DNA of 64,000 nucleotides, taken from positions 467,573 to 531,572 of the forward strand of contig CACLXG010000001.1 in assembly GCA_902610815.1 (NCBI GenBank), in the 5' to 3' direction. The notes below the pieces were generated by a model. The model made no database searches, had not been told where the DNA came from, and saw only the letters and a list, made by a program, of their open reading frames with translations. The translations under genes were made by a program, and so were the position numbers. This DNA comes from an uncultured Candidatus Actinomarina sp. (GTDB lineage: Bacteria > Actinomycetota > Acidimicrobiia > Actinomarinales > Actinomarinaceae). Below, in pieces: positions 7,894 through 18,838 of the stretch (positions are counted from its first letter, which is position 1; each line of letters begins with the position of its first letter).

Positions 7894-10707
7894 TTAATTG
7901 TTATTTAAAAGTTCAAGAGCAAGATCTACATACTGTTGGGCTTGTTCAACAAGGTTTTGATATAAACCTAGATTTCCATTCTGCAATTCTTGCTGAGCTT
8001 TTTCAAAAGCTTTAGTTGCTTTTTCGAGTAGCTCAAGAGCACTTTCACCTTCTGTGTCTTCAACATTTTCAGTTGCAAAATCACCACCAAAAACACTAGC
8101 CAAAGCTTCAGACAAAGACTCCTCCATAATTATTCTGTCTTGAAAGACAACAACAACAAATTTAAACTCAGGTAATGGATTCTGCTCTCCCTGAAGATAA
8201 ATTGGTTGATAATAAAGTATTGATTGATTTATTGGAACAACAAAAAGATTACCTTTAATAACACTTGAACCCTGCTGATCAAGAAGAGTAAATATTTGTG
8301 AAATATCAGGGTCTTGGTTAATTCTTGTTGCAACCTGGCTAGGTCCATCCACAAATTCTCCTTTTGGTAGTCTAAAGTCGATTAACTGTCCATAATTTTC
8401 TGGATCTGCGTCTGCAACTAGAAATGACTGCATGTTTGGTCTATTTTCTGGATTAAATGGCTGAAAAATAAGATAACTTAGATCACTTTCACCTGGCAAG
8501 CTCATTAATAAATAATATGGCAACATTGGTTTGAATCCTATTTCAGTAAATTCTCCCCTTAAAGTAGCAACTCTAGGTGTTGTAGATGAATCAGATGGTA
8601 TTACCCAGGGATCCTCATCAGCATAAAATACTCTTGGATCAGTCATGTGGTAATCTCTATACATATCAGATTGGATTGTAAATAGATCTTCTGGATATCT
8701 TATATGCTCTAGTAACTCACTACTCATAGAGCTTTTTGGTGTAAACAGATTTGGAAAAATATCGTTATATGATGAAATCAGTGGATCTGATTCATCAACA
8801 ACATAGAAATTCATTGTACCGTCATATGCGTTTACAACTGCTTTGACTGAATTTCTAAGGTAGTTAAAATTCAGAGGAAGACCAGAGTTTTCATTGATTC
8901 TTCTTGTATCAGCTGGTTGAGCATAAGGATATTTGTCAGACACTGTGTACATATCTATTATCCAAAATAGATTTCCATCGATTAATGCCAAATATGGATC
9001 ATTGTCTGTATAGAGGAAAGGCGCAGCCTTTTTTACTCTACTTACAACATTACGCTCCATAATCAACTTTGAGTCATCTGACAGCTGATTTGAAATTAAT
9101 AAATTTAATTCACTATAACGTAGTGCAAATCCAAGTCTTCTAAAAAATGAACCTATTCCTACACCACCATCACCTGAATAGTTTGTGTAAGCAACTGATT
9201 GACCCTCAGTTGACAAAGGATAGTCAACTTCTTCCTGCAAAGAGTTCACAACCACATACTCGACTGACTCTGCTGATTCACCAAAGTAGATTCTTGGTTG
9301 TTGAACCTCTAACTCGCTAACAGTTGTAGTAGCAGGAACACCTTTTACATAAAAATCTGGCTGACCTTGACTTGCTACATTGTTTGCAGGACTAAAAACA
9401 ACACCATATCCATGCGTATATTGAAGTCTTTCATTGACCCAACCGACTGCCGGTAAATTTGTTTGATCTAACTCTCTAGCAGAGACCATGACCTGTGTTA
9501 GCTCACCATTAATTTTATAACGATCAACATCTACTTCATCTAGTGCGTAATAAGCTCTAATCTCCTGCAGCTGACTATATGTTTCTGCGAGAACTGTAGG
9601 ATCCCATAATCTAATATTGTCTACAGTTTGAGCGTTATCAGCTATATCGTTATTTGTTAAATTTGGTGAAGCTTCGAATGATTTTTCTTCAATACTATCT
9701 AAACCATAAGCAAGTCTTGTATAGTTGATATGATTCTCAACATATGGAAGTTCTTTGTTTAACTCATCAGGCACAACTCTAAATCTTTGAATTGCTGCAG
9801 GAACAACTCCACCAACGATAATTGAAACAGCAAGCCACAAGCTAATTGCTGTAACAGGTAATAACCAGCCTCTTCTTTTTATATTTACTAGCAACAATAT
9901 TGCGCCAAACAATGATATTAAAATTAAAAGGTTTAACGCAGGCAAGTGTGCAACAACATCTGTATAGCTAGCACCAAATACTTTACCTCTTGGAGAATAC
10001 AATAATTCCATAGAATCTAATCTATAAGCAAAAGCTTTGAGGACAGCTATAAATGCAAGTAATACAGATAGGTGAGCTTTTGCCCCACTACTTACTTCAG
10101 GCAACCTACCTGGACGGAGTTGTAAAGCTCCTGTTGCGATAAAAAATAAAACAATAATAAAAGAGGTAAAGATAACTAATTGAAACCCCCAAGACACAAA
10201 GAGCCTATATAGTGGTAAGCCAAAAACAAAACTTGATACATCGTACTGAAATACAGGGTCTGTAATTCCAAATGACTTTTGGTTTAAAAACAATAAAACT
10301 TGTTCCCACAATTGAGAAGCACCAGCGCCAAGAAATAGGGAAAGACCAATTGCGCCCACAAATCTATATTTTAAAAAACGCTCATTAAAAAATTCCCTAA
10401 ATCTAGATAATGGATCTTGAGATTCAAAAGATTCGAAGATATCCATTACTGGTGTTGCTCTTACAGCAAGTCTTAAATTAATGAAAATAAATGCAAACGC
10501 AAGAAGCGAAGTAGCTGCTACAAGAGCAGATTTTGTCAAAAGAATTTTTATCCAAACTGAATTTAAATCGACCGAATCAAACCATAAATAATTTGTAAGA
10601 AAGGTAGCAATAGCTCTTGCAATAGAAAATCCAATAATTCCTACAAAAACTAGAAAAGATAGACCTCTTCTCTCATTACCTGTATTTGCACCACCAATAT
10701 TAACCAT
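7894..10707 (-). CDS. UPF0182 family large membrane protein
   Basis: 937 aa with N-terminal TM helices (YLWFDSV..) and a long extracellular domain with family-typical segments (YTHGYGVVFSPANNV, DPRVFYADEDPW). Confidence 0.92.
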   Translation of the reverse strand: MVNIGGANTGNERRGLSFLVFVGIIGFSIARAIATFLTNYLWFDSVDLNSVWIKILLTKSALVAATSLLAFAFIFINLRLAVRATPVMDIFESFESQDPLSRFREFFNERFLKYRFVGAIGLSLFLGAGASQLWEQVLLFLNQKSFGITDPVFQYDVSSFVFGLPLYRLFVSWGFQLVIFTSFIIVLFFIATGALQLRPGRLPEVSSGAKAHLSVLLAFIAVLKAFAYRLDSMELLYSPRGKVFGASYTDVVAHLPALNLLILISLFGAILLLVNIKRRGWLLPVTAISLWLAVSIIVGGVVPAAIQRFRVVPDELNKELPYVENHINYTRLAYGLDSIEEKSFEASPNLTNNDIADNAQTVDNIRLWDPTVLAETYSQLQEIRAYYALDEVDVDRYKINGELTQVMVSARELDQTNLPAVGWVNERLQYTHGYGVVFSPANNVASQGQPDFYVKGVPATTTVSELEVQQPRIYFGESAESVEYVVVNSLQEEVDYPLSTEGQSVAYTNYSGDGGVGIGSFFRRLGFALRYSELNLLISNQLSDDSKLIMERNVVSRVKKAAPFLYTDNDPYLALIDGNLFWIIDMYTVSDKYPYAQPADTRRINENSGLPLNFNYLRNSVKAVVNAYDGTMNFYVVDESDPLISSYNDIFPNLFTPKSSMSSELLEHIRYPEDLFTIQSDMYRDYHMTDPRVFYADEDPWVIPSDSSTTPRVATLRGEFTEIGFKPMLPYYLLMSLPGESDLSYLIFQPFNPENRPNMQSFLVADADPENYGQLIDFRLPKGEFVDGPSQVATRINQDPDISQIFTLLDQQGSSVIKGNLFVVPINQSILYYQPIYLQGEQNPLPEFKFVVVVFQDRIIMEESLSEALASVFGGDFATENVEDTEGESALELLEKATKAFEKAQQELQNGNLGLYQNLVEQAQQYVDLALELLNNN

Positions 10708-10733
10708 GATTATATATTATTTATCTCTCGTGT

Positions 10734-11747
10734 TTATCGTGAACTATACTGCAAAATAACTGATAGTGCATCATCAAAAGATTCCACAGCAATTATTGCT
10801 GTATCATCAGTTTCGAATGGTTTGGCCTCTTCAAAATTTGCAACAGGAACTAGAATTAGTTCTGCACCTGCTCTTTTTGCCGCAATTATTTTTTGTTTTA
10901 TTCCACCAACCGGACCAACAGATCCATCAATTTCAATTGTGCCTGTTCCAGCAACAACCATTGAGTTGGTTATGTCCTGAGGAATTAAATTATTATATAC
11001 ATTTAAAGCCATCATTAATCCAGCCGAGGGTCCCCCTACATTGCCAGTTTTGATGTCTACTTCAAACGGAAAATCAAATCTTTCATTTACAGTTGTAGCG
11101 AGAAAACCTACCATAGGCTCCCCTTTGTATTCAACATGTTCAATAAGTGTTGTCTCAATAAAAAGCTGTTCACTTACACCATCTACTACCCTAATTAGAC
11201 CAATGGAAACTGTTTCTCCTATAGAGTAAGTTCTTAATGTAGATATAAATTCTGTAGCTGAAAAAATTTGAACATTATTAATTGAATTTAATAAATCACC
11301 TTTTTTAAGCTTGTTTTTAACTGGAGAATCATCAAGTAACCCTACTACAGCAACTCCTTCACCTTTAGTTTCAATTTCATATCCTATATTTTTTAAAGCT
11401 ACCGCAATAGCAACATTTTCAGATGTCCTCATATTCTGAATACTTATCTCACTTAATTCTTGAGGTGTTACACCATCAGGCAAAATTAATTCTTTTGGAT
11501 ATAAATCATAAGACGGGTTTACTAAAGACCATAAATATACGAATACATTAGCTTCATCTCTGCGAACTGTTAATTGATAGAGGTTACCTTCAAACTCATA
11601 ATTCTCATTGTTACCATAATCAATTTCCCATTGATATGGAGGGCCTGGTGACATAAAGTAGTAATCAGTAGTAATTAAACCAATTGGCATTAAGGCTATA
11701 AAAAATATTATTAGAAGCTTTCGAGTATTGGATAATCTACTAAACAT
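10734..11747 (-). CDS. PDZ domain / Lon-like (S16) serine protease, YlbL-like
   Basis: N-terminal TM, PDZ region, GNVGGPSAGLMMALNVYN and IAAKRAGAELILVP of the Lon proteolytic domain. Confidence 0.88.
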   Translation of the reverse strand: MFSRLSNTRKLLIIFFIALMPIGLITTDYYFMSPGPPYQWEIDYGNNENYEFEGNLYQLTVRRDEANVFVYLWSLVNPSYDLYPKELILPDGVTPQELSEISIQNMRTSENVAIAVALKNIGYEIETKGEGVAVVGLLDDSPVKNKLKKGDLLNSINNVQIFSATEFISTLRTYSIGETVSIGLIRVVDGVSEQLFIETTLIEHVEYKGEPMVGFLATTVNERFDFPFEVDIKTGNVGGPSAGLMMALNVYNNLIPQDITNSMVVAGTGTIEIDGSVGPVGGIKQKIIAAKRAGAELILVPVANFEEAKPFETDDTAIIAVESFDDALSVILQYSSR

Positions 11748-11778
11748 TGAAATCCATTTTATGCCTCATCCAGATATA

Positions 11779-11810
11779 AAAAAAGAGCCAGGCTTTACCT
11801 GGCTCTTTTT
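11779..11810. terminator. Bidirectional rho-independent terminator
   Basis: AAAAAAGAGCCAGG CTTTA CCTGGCTCTTTTT hairpin flanked by A/T tracts, downstream of the 11827..13227 gene. Confidence 0.9.
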
Positions 11811-11826
11811 AAATTATTAACTCACG

Positions 11827-13227
11827 TTAGGAACAAGGTTTTGACCAGTCGTGAGATGCGGCGGTAGGTCCAGAATAGTTAGCTTTAACTAATCTTGTAC
11901 CACTGCCTACGCTAGCATCCGGTGCTGTAATTGAAGTAGAAGTTTCAGCTTTACTGACTCCTAAAGTTCTTACAGGCATCATGCCGTCAGAGCTAACATC
12001 AACATTTGCTGCTGCTCTTCTAATACCAGCCTTTGTAAGATCTCCACCTTTAATTGCTGCTTCAAGAACACCTTTTAGGTGATACTGTGAAGACCATCCT
12101 GCAACCACATAAGAGCTAGCTGAGGTTTGCCCCATTGCTCCTGACCAAGTTGCACGCATGGCAGCGTGACCTGCTGTGTCTGCTTCATATGGATCAATCC
12201 ATGCTGCTGTATAAAAAGCACCTGAAGTAAACAATGCTTGAGTAGGTGCACCATCTGCAACAAAAGCCTCATTGAATGCTGGTGCTGCCATAAATGTAAG
12301 AGGTACTACTCCTAACTGGGCTGCTCCACCAGATACTTGAGCAGTTCTATTTGGATCTGTTGCCATGTAAACTGCATCAACTGGTTGCGTAGCCATTAAG
12401 CCAACTGCAGCTGCAACATCGAATTCAGTAACTGGCGGGACGTATTCCCAAGCTACCTCAATACCATTTGCATTTGCTGCTGCTTTAACGCCAGCAAAAT
12501 AATCATCTGCATATCCTGGATTTACATAAGCTATAAGACCAATTTTTTGAATTGGTACTGGTAAGTTTTCTACTCCCCAGTCAAGAATGTTCATCCCCTG
12601 CGCACAATATGAAGATCCAAACTCAATTGCTAGACCATTGTCAGCTGATTTATATGACCAACCTGACCACCAACTCATAGGAGCTGCTATTGTATCGCTC
12701 TCATCCATTGCTTCAAGAATAAATTGTGTTTGCACACTACCAAGTGTCATAGCAAAAGCTGCTACATCATCTTTTTGTAATGCAAATCCTTCAATCATTT
12801 TTGCTGGATTGTATTGGGTATCGTAACCATCAACAATAGCTACACTGTAGTCTCCAATACCACCTGTTGTGTTTACCCACAACCAAAATGCTCTTTGAGC
12901 ACCTTCTAATGCTGGACCTGCAGCTGCGAAAGGACCTGTGTAGTCATTTAATAAACCTAAATAAATACATCCTTTTTCTGGGTCAGCACCTGTAGGAACT
13001 TGTGTTCCAAGTGCTGCATATGCATCTGGACAAGGTTCCTCTGTTACACCAACGCCTGTTTTAACAGTTTGTGCAGTTGTAACCGCAGGAGAGTCAAGAG
13101 TTTCAACAACTTCAGGAGTTGTTTCTTCTACAACGACTTCTTCTTCGGCAGCGTCACCACCACAAGCGCTTAAAACAAGAGCGAATGCTATGAAAATAAT
13201 GATTCCTTGCTTTCGCAACGATTTCAT
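11827..13227 (-). CDS. ABC transporter substrate-binding lipoprotein, branched-chain amino acid type
   Basis: Lipobox LVLSACGG; periplasmic-binding fold sequence; adjacent to livM/livH-like permeases. Confidence 0.9.
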   Translation of the reverse strand: MKSLRKQGIIIFIAFALVLSACGGDAAEEEVVVEETTPEVVETLDSPAVTTAQTVKTGVGVTEEPCPDAYAALGTQVPTGADPEKGCIYLGLLNDYTGPFAAAGPALEGAQRAFWLWVNTTGGIGDYSVAIVDGYDTQYNPAKMIEGFALQKDDVAAFAMTLGSVQTQFILEAMDESDTIAAPMSWWSGWSYKSADNGLAIEFGSSYCAQGMNILDWGVENLPVPIQKIGLIAYVNPGYADDYFAGVKAAANANGIEVAWEYVPPVTEFDVAAAVGLMATQPVDAVYMATDPNRTAQVSGGAAQLGVVPLTFMAAPAFNEAFVADGAPTQALFTSGAFYTAAWIDPYEADTAGHAAMRATWSGAMGQTSASSYVVAGWSSQYHLKGVLEAAIKGGDLTKAGIRRAAANVDVSSDGMMPVRTLGVSKAETSTSITAPDASVGSGTRLVKANYSGPTAASHDWSKPCS

Positions 13228-13284
13228 AAATCCCCCTTTTAATTATTAGTACTAATGCTTTAAGGATAGCGAATGATTTTTAAC

Positions 13285-14397
13285 TTAGTAGGAAAAAGGC
13301 CAAGCTTTAAAATAATTGCGTAACCTAAACCAAATACCCCATAAACCTCTTGGCTCAAACATAAGAAAACCAACAATAAATAAACCAAATATGATTCTTT
13401 CGATTTGTGCAGCATTTAAAGGAATAACTTCCCTTACAAACTCTGAATGATCAATGACAAATTTTATAATTCCTGGCATTAGTCCAAAAAATATACTTCC
13501 AAATATTGGGCCCATCACTGTCCCAACACCTCCAATAACCACAATTGCTATAAAAGTTACAGAAAATAACAATCCAAACCTCTCTACATCAACTGCACCA
13601 ATTGTAGAAAACATTAAAGCTCCAGCCACTCCTGCATAAAAACTAGACAATGCAAAAGCTGATGCTTTAAATCTTGCTAAATTAATCCCAATAGCTTCTG
13701 CGGCGATATCTCTATCTCTTATAGCAGCGTAAGCTCTCCCAATTTTTGAACGAAGTAAATTTTTAACCCCAATACCAAGAAGTAACGCAACTAAAAGCCC
13801 TATAAAATAGAGAACTTGACTTTTTGTCAATATCAATGATCCAATTTCTAAACCATCTTTAAAATTTATTCCTAACAATGTATATCCAGCAGTTTTTCGA
13901 CCAAGTCCAGCTCCACCAGTTATAGTTTTTAGGTTAGATAAGATATATGAACCAATATAAACTATTCCAATACTTACTAAAGCTAGATTTAATCCTTTTA
14001 GTCTGACTGCCAAAGGTGCAATAATTAAACCTACACCCGCGGCTACAATTCCTGCTAGAGGTAGCCATATAATCATATCTAACTCATAGCCTATGATTTT
14101 ATTAGGAAATTCTGTAGAGAACCCTCCTACGACTGCCGCCGTATAGGTACCAACAGCTACAAAAAAACCGTGAGCCAAAGATATTTGTCCAGCCATTCCA
14201 GATACAATATTTAATCCCCACGTAGCAATTGTTAAAAAGACTGATGCTGAAAGTAGAAGAATCCAATAATCATCTGCTATAAAACCAAGTGTTATTAATG
14301 AAGTAGCAATAATGAGAGCTATGAATCTATGAGTGTTATTTTTAAGAATAGCTGTTTCATTCCTGTAGCTAGTAAATAAGTCTGGCCTGCCTCTCAA
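13285..14397 (-). CDS. livM: Branched-chain amino acid-type ABC permease LivM-like
   Basis: GLNIVSGMAGQISLAHGFFVAVGTY; ALSSFYAGVAGALM; VVIGGVGTVMGPIFGS. Confidence 0.92.
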   Translation of the reverse strand: MRGRPDLFTSYRNETAILKNNTHRFIALIIATSLITLGFIADDYWILLLSASVFLTIATWGLNIVSGMAGQISLAHGFFVAVGTYTAAVVGGFSTEFPNKIIGYELDMIIWLPLAGIVAAGVGLIIAPLAVRLKGLNLALVSIGIVYIGSYILSNLKTITGGAGLGRKTAGYTLLGINFKDGLEIGSLILTKSQVLYFIGLLVALLLGIGVKNLLRSKIGRAYAAIRDRDIAAEAIGINLARFKASAFALSSFYAGVAGALMFSTIGAVDVERFGLLFSVTFIAIVVIGGVGTVMGPIFGSIFFGLMPGIIKFVIDHSEFVREVIPLNAAQIERIIFGLFIVGFLMFEPRGLWGIWFRLRNYFKAWPFSY

Positions 14398-15314
14398 ACT
14401 CTCTCCACCTCTTCTTTTCCAAAAAGACCATCCGGCCTTATAATTAAAATGAAAAACATAATTATATAAGGTGCCAATGCACTAAATCCAGTTCCAAAAC
14501 TAATGCCAAGTGAAGCTTCAATACTTACTTGATAGTAAGCAATGTAACCTTGTGTCAAGCCAATAATTAATGAACCCACAACTGCCCCTACCAAAGAATC
14601 CAGACCTCCAATTACAATTGCTGGGAGAGCTCTTAATGCGGTAACAAAGCTTGCTTGAGTTAATCCGTTAAATCCTCCTGTGATAAAAAATCCAGATAGA
14701 CTTGCAAGCATTGCAGCCATGAACCATACAAGAGCAATAACCCTTCCAACATTTATGCCTTGAGCAAGAGATGCTTCTTGATCAAAAGAAGTAGCTCTCA
14801 TAGCTAAACCATATTTGGAAAATTTAAAAAATATTGAAAGAAAAGCTATTACAGCTATTGCCGCCAGTAATGCAGTAAGTTCTAAGAATTGTATCGCTAC
14901 TCCACCAACATTCAATGATCCAAAATTACCCATTTGAGAAAAAGAATCTCCCATATATCTTGGGTTCAAACCAATCCAATTGTCTAATACAGTTCTTATC
15001 AATATATCTATACCAATAGTTAAAATAGCAACAGAAAAAACTGGCTCACCAACCATTGCTCTTAAAAAAGTTCTTTCAATCATTAAACCGATTATTCCTG
15101 TAATAAATATTGCAAGAGGTAGTGCAATCCAAAAGGAAATACCTCTATCGACAGCTAACGCACTGATAATGCCAGCACCAGCTACAGCAAGAGCTGGTTG
15201 AGCAAAGCTTAAAACATCAGTTGCCTTATAAATAAGGACTAAACCAATAGCAACCAAAGAATAGACAGCACCTAATGCTAGACCTTGCATTGTCGCTTGT
15301 AGAAAGAGAATCAT
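14394..15314 (-). CDS. livH: Branched-chain amino acid-type ABC permease LivH-like
   Basis: QGLALGAVYSLVAIGLVLIYKATDVLSFAQP; GGLDSLVGAVVGSLIIGL. Confidence 0.92.
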   Translation of the reverse strand: MILFLQATMQGLALGAVYSLVAIGLVLIYKATDVLSFAQPALAVAGAGIISALAVDRGISFWIALPLAIFITGIIGLMIERTFLRAMVGEPVFSVAILTIGIDILIRTVLDNWIGLNPRYMGDSFSQMGNFGSLNVGGVAIQFLELTALLAAIAVIAFLSIFFKFSKYGLAMRATSFDQEASLAQGINVGRVIALVWFMAAMLASLSGFFITGGFNGLTQASFVTALRALPAIVIGGLDSLVGAVVGSLIIGLTQGYIAYYQVSIEASLGISFGTGFSALAPYIIMFFILIIRPDGLFGKEEVERV

Positions 15315-17152
15315 TTATACATATCCTCAATTAAATCGGAGAATTTCTCCATCAATACATTTCTTTTAACTTTTTGTGTAGCTGTCATATCACCATCTTC
15401 GTGATCAAGTTCTTTAGTTATCATTCTGAATTTTCTTATTGATAATGAAGAAGTTCTTTCATTTGCTTTTTTTATTTCGTTCCAAATTAATTCTTGAACA
15501 TCTTCATTTTCCGACAAGTTTCTATATGTTGTATAAGGAATGTTTTTTCTTAATGCCCAATTTGCAACAATATCAAATTCTATTCCAATTAATACTGATA
15601 TAAATTTCCTATCATCGCCGATCACAACTGCTTCTCTAATATACGGTGAAGTCTTAACATTATTTTCAATTTCAGATGGAGAAACATTTTTACCACCTTT
15701 TGTAATAATTATATCTTTTTTTCGATCGACAATTTTTAAAAATTCACCATCGAATTCACCAACATCTCCTGTATAAAGCCATCCATCACTGTCAATAACT
15801 TCTTTTGTTGCTTCTTCATTTTTAAAATAGCCTTTAAAAACTCCAGGGTGTCTTACCAATATTTCGCCATCGTCAGCTAGCTTTAACTCTACACCAGGTT
15901 GAGGCACCCCAACAGTTCCGAGTTTTACCTTTCCTGGCCTGTTTCCAGTTGCGATTGCGGAGTTTTCAGTCATTCCATAACCTTCATAAATTGGTACTCC
16001 TAATGACATAAAAAATCTTAAAATCTCTGGTGCTATTGGAGCTGCACCAGATAATGCATTGTCTACATTTAATAACCCTAGTTTTTTTCTTAAAGCTCTA
16101 AAACCTAAAATTTGAGCAAAGAAATTAGTTACTTTAGCAATTAAATCACCTTCTCCTATTTCAAGTCTTCTTCTTGCTGTAATGTCTCCTAATTTAGAAG
16201 CAACTGAAAAGAAAATTTGCTTTAATCTTGAAGCGTCTTTCATCTTTACCATAGCTCCTGCGTGCATTCTCTCTAAAATTCTCGGAACTGCAGGAAAAGC
16301 ACTAGGTTGTACCTCAGCTAAATCTGATTGAACTGTATCTATAGATTCTGCAAAATTTATAGTTCCCATTGCATGAAATCCAATTATGATATCTAATAAT
16401 CTTCCTAAAACATGACATAAAGGCAGGTATGAAATAAATTGAGGATTATCAGTTCCTGTTGTAAATGATAATTCTGGTATTTGAGTAGCAACCCATTCTA
16501 AGTTTCCATGAGTTAGCATTGATCCTTTTGGGGGTCCGGTTGTGCCAGATGTGTAAATCATCATTGCTGTATCTTCACTTTTAATATTGTCTTGCATTCT
16601 TGTAACAAACTCGGGATCTTTTTGATATTCTTCTTTTCCTGTTTTAATAAATTCGTCCCATGAGATTAATTTTTCATTGTCATATTTAGTAATTCCTCTA
16701 CTTTCAAAATATACAATTTTTGAAAGATTTGGAAGGTCTTCAATGACTTCTAGAACCTTGTCAACTTGTTCTTGATCTTCTGCAAACAAGATTTTAGATT
16801 CTGAATGCCCCAATAAATATTTAACTTCTGAAGGAGGGTTTGTTGGATATAATCCAACAGTAATACTTTGTATTGCTTGAATAGCAATATCAGCAATTAT
16901 CCATTCGGGTCTATTTTCAGAATGTATAGCTACTTTATCTTTAACGTCTACTCCGTAGTATTTTAAAGCATGTCCAATGAATTGAGTTTGATTCCAGAAA
17001 TCTTCATAAGTAACCTCATGCCATATTCCAAACTCTTTGTTTCGAAATGCTATTTTTTCCGGAAATCTCTCAGCAATTTCTCTTACTTTCCTTGAAGGAG
17101 TTGCCCCTCCATTGGCAGTAATTTCATTAAAAATTTCATTCATTGAAATCAT
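15311..17152 (-). CDS. AMP-dependent long-chain acyl-CoA synthetase
   Basis: MIYTSGTTGPPKGSMLTHGN; YEGYGMTENSA; GWLYTGDVGEFDGEFLKIVDRKKDIIITKGGKNVSP. Confidence 0.94.
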   Translation of the reverse strand: MISMNEIFNEITANGGATPSRKVREIAERFPEKIAFRNKEFGIWHEVTYEDFWNQTQFIGHALKYYGVDVKDKVAIHSENRPEWIIADIAIQAIQSITVGLYPTNPPSEVKYLLGHSESKILFAEDQEQVDKVLEVIEDLPNLSKIVYFESRGITKYDNEKLISWDEFIKTGKEEYQKDPEFVTRMQDNIKSEDTAMMIYTSGTTGPPKGSMLTHGNLEWVATQIPELSFTTGTDNPQFISYLPLCHVLGRLLDIIIGFHAMGTINFAESIDTVQSDLAEVQPSAFPAVPRILERMHAGAMVKMKDASRLKQIFFSVASKLGDITARRRLEIGEGDLIAKVTNFFAQILGFRALRKKLGLLNVDNALSGAAPIAPEILRFFMSLGVPIYEGYGMTENSAIATGNRPGKVKLGTVGVPQPGVELKLADDGEILVRHPGVFKGYFKNEEATKEVIDSDGWLYTGDVGEFDGEFLKIVDRKKDIIITKGGKNVSPSEIENNVKTSPYIREAVVIGDDRKFISVLIGIEFDIVANWALRKNIPYTTYRNLSENEDVQELIWNEIKKANERTSSLSIRKFRMITKELDHEDGDMTATQKVKRNVLMEKFSDLIEDMYK

Positions 17153-17929
17153 CTAATCACTGACTCCTAAATACGCCTCTATAACACTTGAATCTTTTGC
17201 AGCTTTTATAGGGTCACCATCGAACAACTTTTTTCCAAAATCCATAACTATAACTTCAGTAGCAATATCCATAACCATATTCATATCATGATCAATTAAA
17301 ACAACTGTTACTCCCAACTCTTCATATATATCAAGTATAAATCTAGCTATATCTTCTGTTTCTTCATTATTCATACCAGCAGCTGGTTCGTCTAAAAGTA
17401 GTACTTTTGGCTTCATGGCTAAAGCTCTGGCTAATTCAATTCTTTTTTGAATTCCATATGGCAACGAAAGTATAAATGAATATCTGTATTCCTCAATTTC
17501 GAGAAAATCAATTATATCCTCCGCTATTTGTCTAGCTTTCTCCTCTTCTTTTCTAGTTTTTTTAGAAAATAATAATCCGGAGACCGAACCATAATTTATG
17601 TGCCTATGAGCTCCTATCAAAATATTGTCAAGTGTTGTCATATTCTCAAATAATTCAATATTTTGAAATGTTCTCGAGACACCCAAATTAGCAATTGCGT
17701 CTGGCTTTAAATTACTAATATCTTTATTAAAAATTTTGACAGTTCCTGTTGTTGGCCTATATATTCCACTTATACAATTAAAAATTGAAGTCTTGCCAGC
17801 CCCATTTGGGCCTATAATTGAAAAAAGAGAGTTTTCGGGCACTTCAAATGAAACTTCTGTCAAAGCATTCACACCTCCAAAATTTAGGCTCACATTTTCA
17901 AATTTTATTAATGAACTCATGAGAGCCAC
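17153..17929 (-). CDS. livG: ABC transporter ATP-binding protein LivG-like
   Basis: GPNGAGKTSIFNCISG Walker A; LLLDEPAAGMNNEE Walker B. Confidence 0.93.
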   Translation of the reverse strand: MALMSSLIKFENVSLNFGGVNALTEVSFEVPENSLFSIIGPNGAGKTSIFNCISGIYRPTTGTVKIFNKDISNLKPDAIANLGVSRTFQNIELFENMTTLDNILIGAHRHINYGSVSGLLFSKKTRKEEEKARQIAEDIIDFLEIEEYRYSFILSLPYGIQKRIELARALAMKPKVLLLDEPAAGMNNEETEDIARFILDIYEELGVTVVLIDHDMNMVMDIATEVIVMDFGKKLFDGDPIKAAKDSSVIEAYLGVSD

Positions 17930-18705
17930 CGTTTTTTTCTTTTGTAGTGCTTAACATCTTTAAAAGATTTCCTATCAGTTCCCTCAGAATTTAGACCTAA
18001 ATAGAATTCTCTAACATCTTGATCCGCTAATAGTTTTTCACTTGGGTTGTCCATAACTACATTTCCTGTTTCCATGATATATCCATGATCTGATATTTTT
18101 AAAGCCATGTTTGCATTTTGCTCAACTAGTAATACTGTAACTCCCTGGGAGTTAATCTCTTTAATAAGTTCTGCAATTTGTTCAACTAATTTTGGAGCTA
18201 GTCCAAGGCTTGGTTCATCTAGTAACAAATAACTTGGATTTGACATTAATGCTCTACCTATGGCAAGCATTTGTTGTTCTCCACCAGATAAATACCCTGC
18301 AACATCTTTTCCTCTAGGTTGCAAAATTGGAAATAAATCAAAAACTCTGTCAACATTCTCTTGAACAGTTTCAGATGCAGTAAAACCTCCTAGTCTTAAA
18401 TTCTCTAAAACTGTTAGCTCTGAAAAAATTCTTCTTCCCTCAAGTACTTGTGCTATTCCTTTTTCAACAATTTTTGAGGGTGAGGCATTAGTTATATCAT
18501 CCCCCTCAATAGATATGGTTCCCTTAGTTATGTCACCATTTTGTGTATCAAGAAGACCGGTTATTGCTCTTAAAGTTGTAGTCTTTCCCGAGCCATTACT
18601 ACCTAGCAAAGCTACTATTTTTCCTTTTGGAATTTCAAAAGATACACCCCTTAAAACAAGAATTACATCCTGATATACAACCTCAAGGTTTTGAATAGAT
18701 AACAT
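17917..18705 (-). CDS. livF: ABC transporter ATP-binding protein LivF-like
   Basis: GSNGSGKTTTLRAITG; YLSGGEQQMLAIGRALMSNPSYLLLDEPSLGLAP. Confidence 0.93.
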   Translation of the reverse strand: MLSIQNLEVVYQDVILVLRGVSFEIPKGKIVALLGSNGSGKTTTLRAITGLLDTQNGDITKGTISIEGDDITNASPSKIVEKGIAQVLEGRRIFSELTVLENLRLGGFTASETVQENVDRVFDLFPILQPRGKDVAGYLSGGEQQMLAIGRALMSNPSYLLLDEPSLGLAPKLVEQIAELIKEINSQGVTVLLVEQNANMALKISDHGYIMETGNVVMDNPSEKLLADQDVREFYLGLNSEGTDRKSFKDVKHYKRKKRWLS

Positions 18706-18838
18706 TTACCTAATAACTTTAAGTAATAGAATTTAAATTTTCAACCAATACAGAATTAAATAAAAATTTTTATGAAACCTGTTTAAAAATATTACTTACA
18801 AATATTGGTTACATTTCTCTTATATTTATTATGTATAC

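Noticed and set aside
12075-12272. Frame-shifted same-strand ORF inside the substrate-binding protein gene
   Set aside because: Low-complexity translation fully inside a well-supported CDS; no SD or homology. The same applies to other shadow ORFs (e.g. 19255..19722 minus, 29167..29514 plus, 50780..51187 plus, 58255..58758 plus).
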